From Pseudomonadota bacterium (GTDB taxonomy: Bacteria > Pseudomonadota > Alphaproteobacteria > Rhizobiales > Beijerinckiaceae), in the NCBI GenBank assembly GCA_021812505.1, contig JAKANG010000100.1, positions 1 through 6,325 on the forward strand: a stretch of DNA of 6,325 bases, written 5' to 3'. A program made the translations under genes and the position numbers. Below, piece by piece: positions 5,894-6,325 of this stretch. Within the stretch, counting starts at the first letter, position 1, and each line of letters opens with the position of its first letter. The notes under the pieces are model-generated. The model was not told the DNA's origin, ran no database searches, and saw nothing but the letters and a program-made list of their open reading frames with translations.

Positions 5894-5973
5894 CCCCAAA
5901 TTTTAACCATGCGTTGCCGCAATGGGGCGCGCGGCGGGCTCAATGCGCCGGTGGCGGGTTCGTGTTCGGGGCG

Positions 5974-6155
5974 TAAACTCATAACCGGAATTCCCGGCAG
6001 CGGCGGAGCTTGATGCCAAGCCCCCGATGATTCGTTGAGGCTTTGATGATGCGCCGACGATTTGACCTGACGGACAAGGAACGGGCGATCCTTGCGTCCT
6101 TGCCGTCGTCAAATTTGCAGCAGCGCGCATCTGGCCCCAAAGCGTTTTGAGTCTA
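5974..6155. mobile_element. Possible internally deleted insertion-sequence remnant
   Basis: TAAACTCATAAC (5974-5985) and GTTTTGAGTCTA (6144-6155) are inverted copies matching at 10 of 12 positions, 182 bp apart end to end. Between them lies a reading frame resembling the N-terminus of an IS5-like transposase, cut after about 20 codons. This fits an IS reduced by internal deletion to a MITE-like stub. I see no clear target-site duplication outside the repeats. A 10/12 repeat can occur by chance within 200 bp, so confidence is low; the transposase-like frame is the stronger half of the case. Confidence 0.35.
6046..6150 (+). pseudogene. Truncated IS5-family-like transposase N-terminus
   Basis: A 34-codon frame beginning MMRRRFDLTDKERAILASLPS and ending at TGA 6148-6150. 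The (R)RRFDLTDxExxIxxxLP opening is the usual start of many IS5-family transposases, which run to well over 200 residues with a DDE catalytic core. Here resemblance stops after about 20 residues (near 6108), and no catalytic core is present, so no activity is possible. The usual Trp after LTDxE is replaced by Arg, a sign of decay. It lies between the imperfect repeats at 5974 and 6155. The match is from motif memory over a short stretch. Confidence 0.5.
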
Positions 6156-6325
6156 AGGTCAGATAAGCCGCCTTGTGAACAATTATCATTATAACGCTAC
6201 GCAACTACGCAGTTGTATTTTGCAATGAAAGAAGTTGTCTCTGGCTTTTGGCGCTATAACAGCAAATGTAGTTGATTCTACGGCGCTGTGTTGTATGAAT
6301 TTCTTCACGGCGATCGCCGGCTTGA

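Larger units (their letters stand above)
5799..6325. other. Region without an intact gene
   Basis: About 530 bp follow the small membrane-protein gene with no convincing intact gene. From left to right it holds a leader of about 80 bp, a CtrA-type site (5879-5893), a short frame at 5909-6013 that I do not believe, a probable transposase remnant (5974-6155), and a visibly AT-richer tail (about 6165-6300). The tail contains the direct repeat CTACGCAA/CTACGCAG (6198-6213) and the inverted repeat CAACT-ACGC-AGTTG. TATAAC at 6255-6260 has a -35-like TTGTCT only 14 bp before it, so no promoter is called. An ATG at 6295 reads MNFFTAIAGL to the window edge and could start a gene cut off by the boundary; ten codons are too few to judge. 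Confidence 0.6.

Noticed and set aside
5971..5990. CTCATAA resembling the anticodon loop of a tRNA-Met
   Set aside because: The flanks cannot form the anticodon stem and no T-arm or acceptor stem is present nearby.
5909..6013. Plus-strand 34-residue frame following the CtrA-type site
   Set aside because: It has no ribosome-binding site and no recognisable feature, and it runs into the IS remnant.
5903..6130. Minus-strand 75-residue frame
   Set aside because: Low-complexity composition, no ribosome-binding site or domain, and it overlaps the transposase-like remnant on the other strand.
6295..6325. Start of a gene at the right edge (MNFFTAIAGL)
   Set aside because: Only ten codons are visible and there is no ribosome-binding site, so it cannot be called.

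Overview
The window looks like ordinary chromosomal DNA from a GC-rich alphaproteobacterium, most likely Hyphomicrobiales. The basis is the high GC, the long-form L25/Ctc ribosomal protein, a short DksA-like zinc-finger protein, a periplasmic SGNH (DUF459-type) protein and a perfect CtrA-type TTAA-N7-TTAA site. The order is an inference from gene style; genus cannot be read from the sequence.

Layout. 2-643 (-): ribosomal protein L25/Ctc with its own recognisable promoter (713-741). 772-1089 (-): DksA/TraR-family zinc-finger protein. 1376-2080 (+): exported protein with a Pro-rich middle and a TonB/TolA-C-like C-terminal domain. 2127-3005 (-): S-methyl-5'-thioadenosine phosphorylase (mtnP). 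3006-3336: a rich intergenic region with a strong intrinsic terminator pointing left, a probable ~105-115 nt small RNA carrying anti-Shine-Dalgarno motifs, and a 33-bp palindrome. 3337-4314 (+): tandem two-domain MaoC hydratase-like protein. 4321-5496 (-): DUF459-type SGNH periplasmic protein, ending 6 bp from the convergent MaoC gene. 5595-5798 (-): a small, probably single-pass membrane protein. 5799-6325: no intact gene seen; it holds the CtrA-type site, a likely transposase N-terminal remnant inside imperfect inverted repeats, and an AT-richer tail.

The genes do not form one pathway. They are separate housekeeping or envelope functions: translation, stringent-type transcription control, methylthioadenosine salvage, acyl-CoA hydration and cell-envelope processing. 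I see no defence system, CRISPR array, biosynthetic cluster or intact mobile element. The signals best worth following are the unannotated sRNA candidate at about 3083-3198, the palindrome beside its likely promoter, the CtrA site and the small membrane protein gene.
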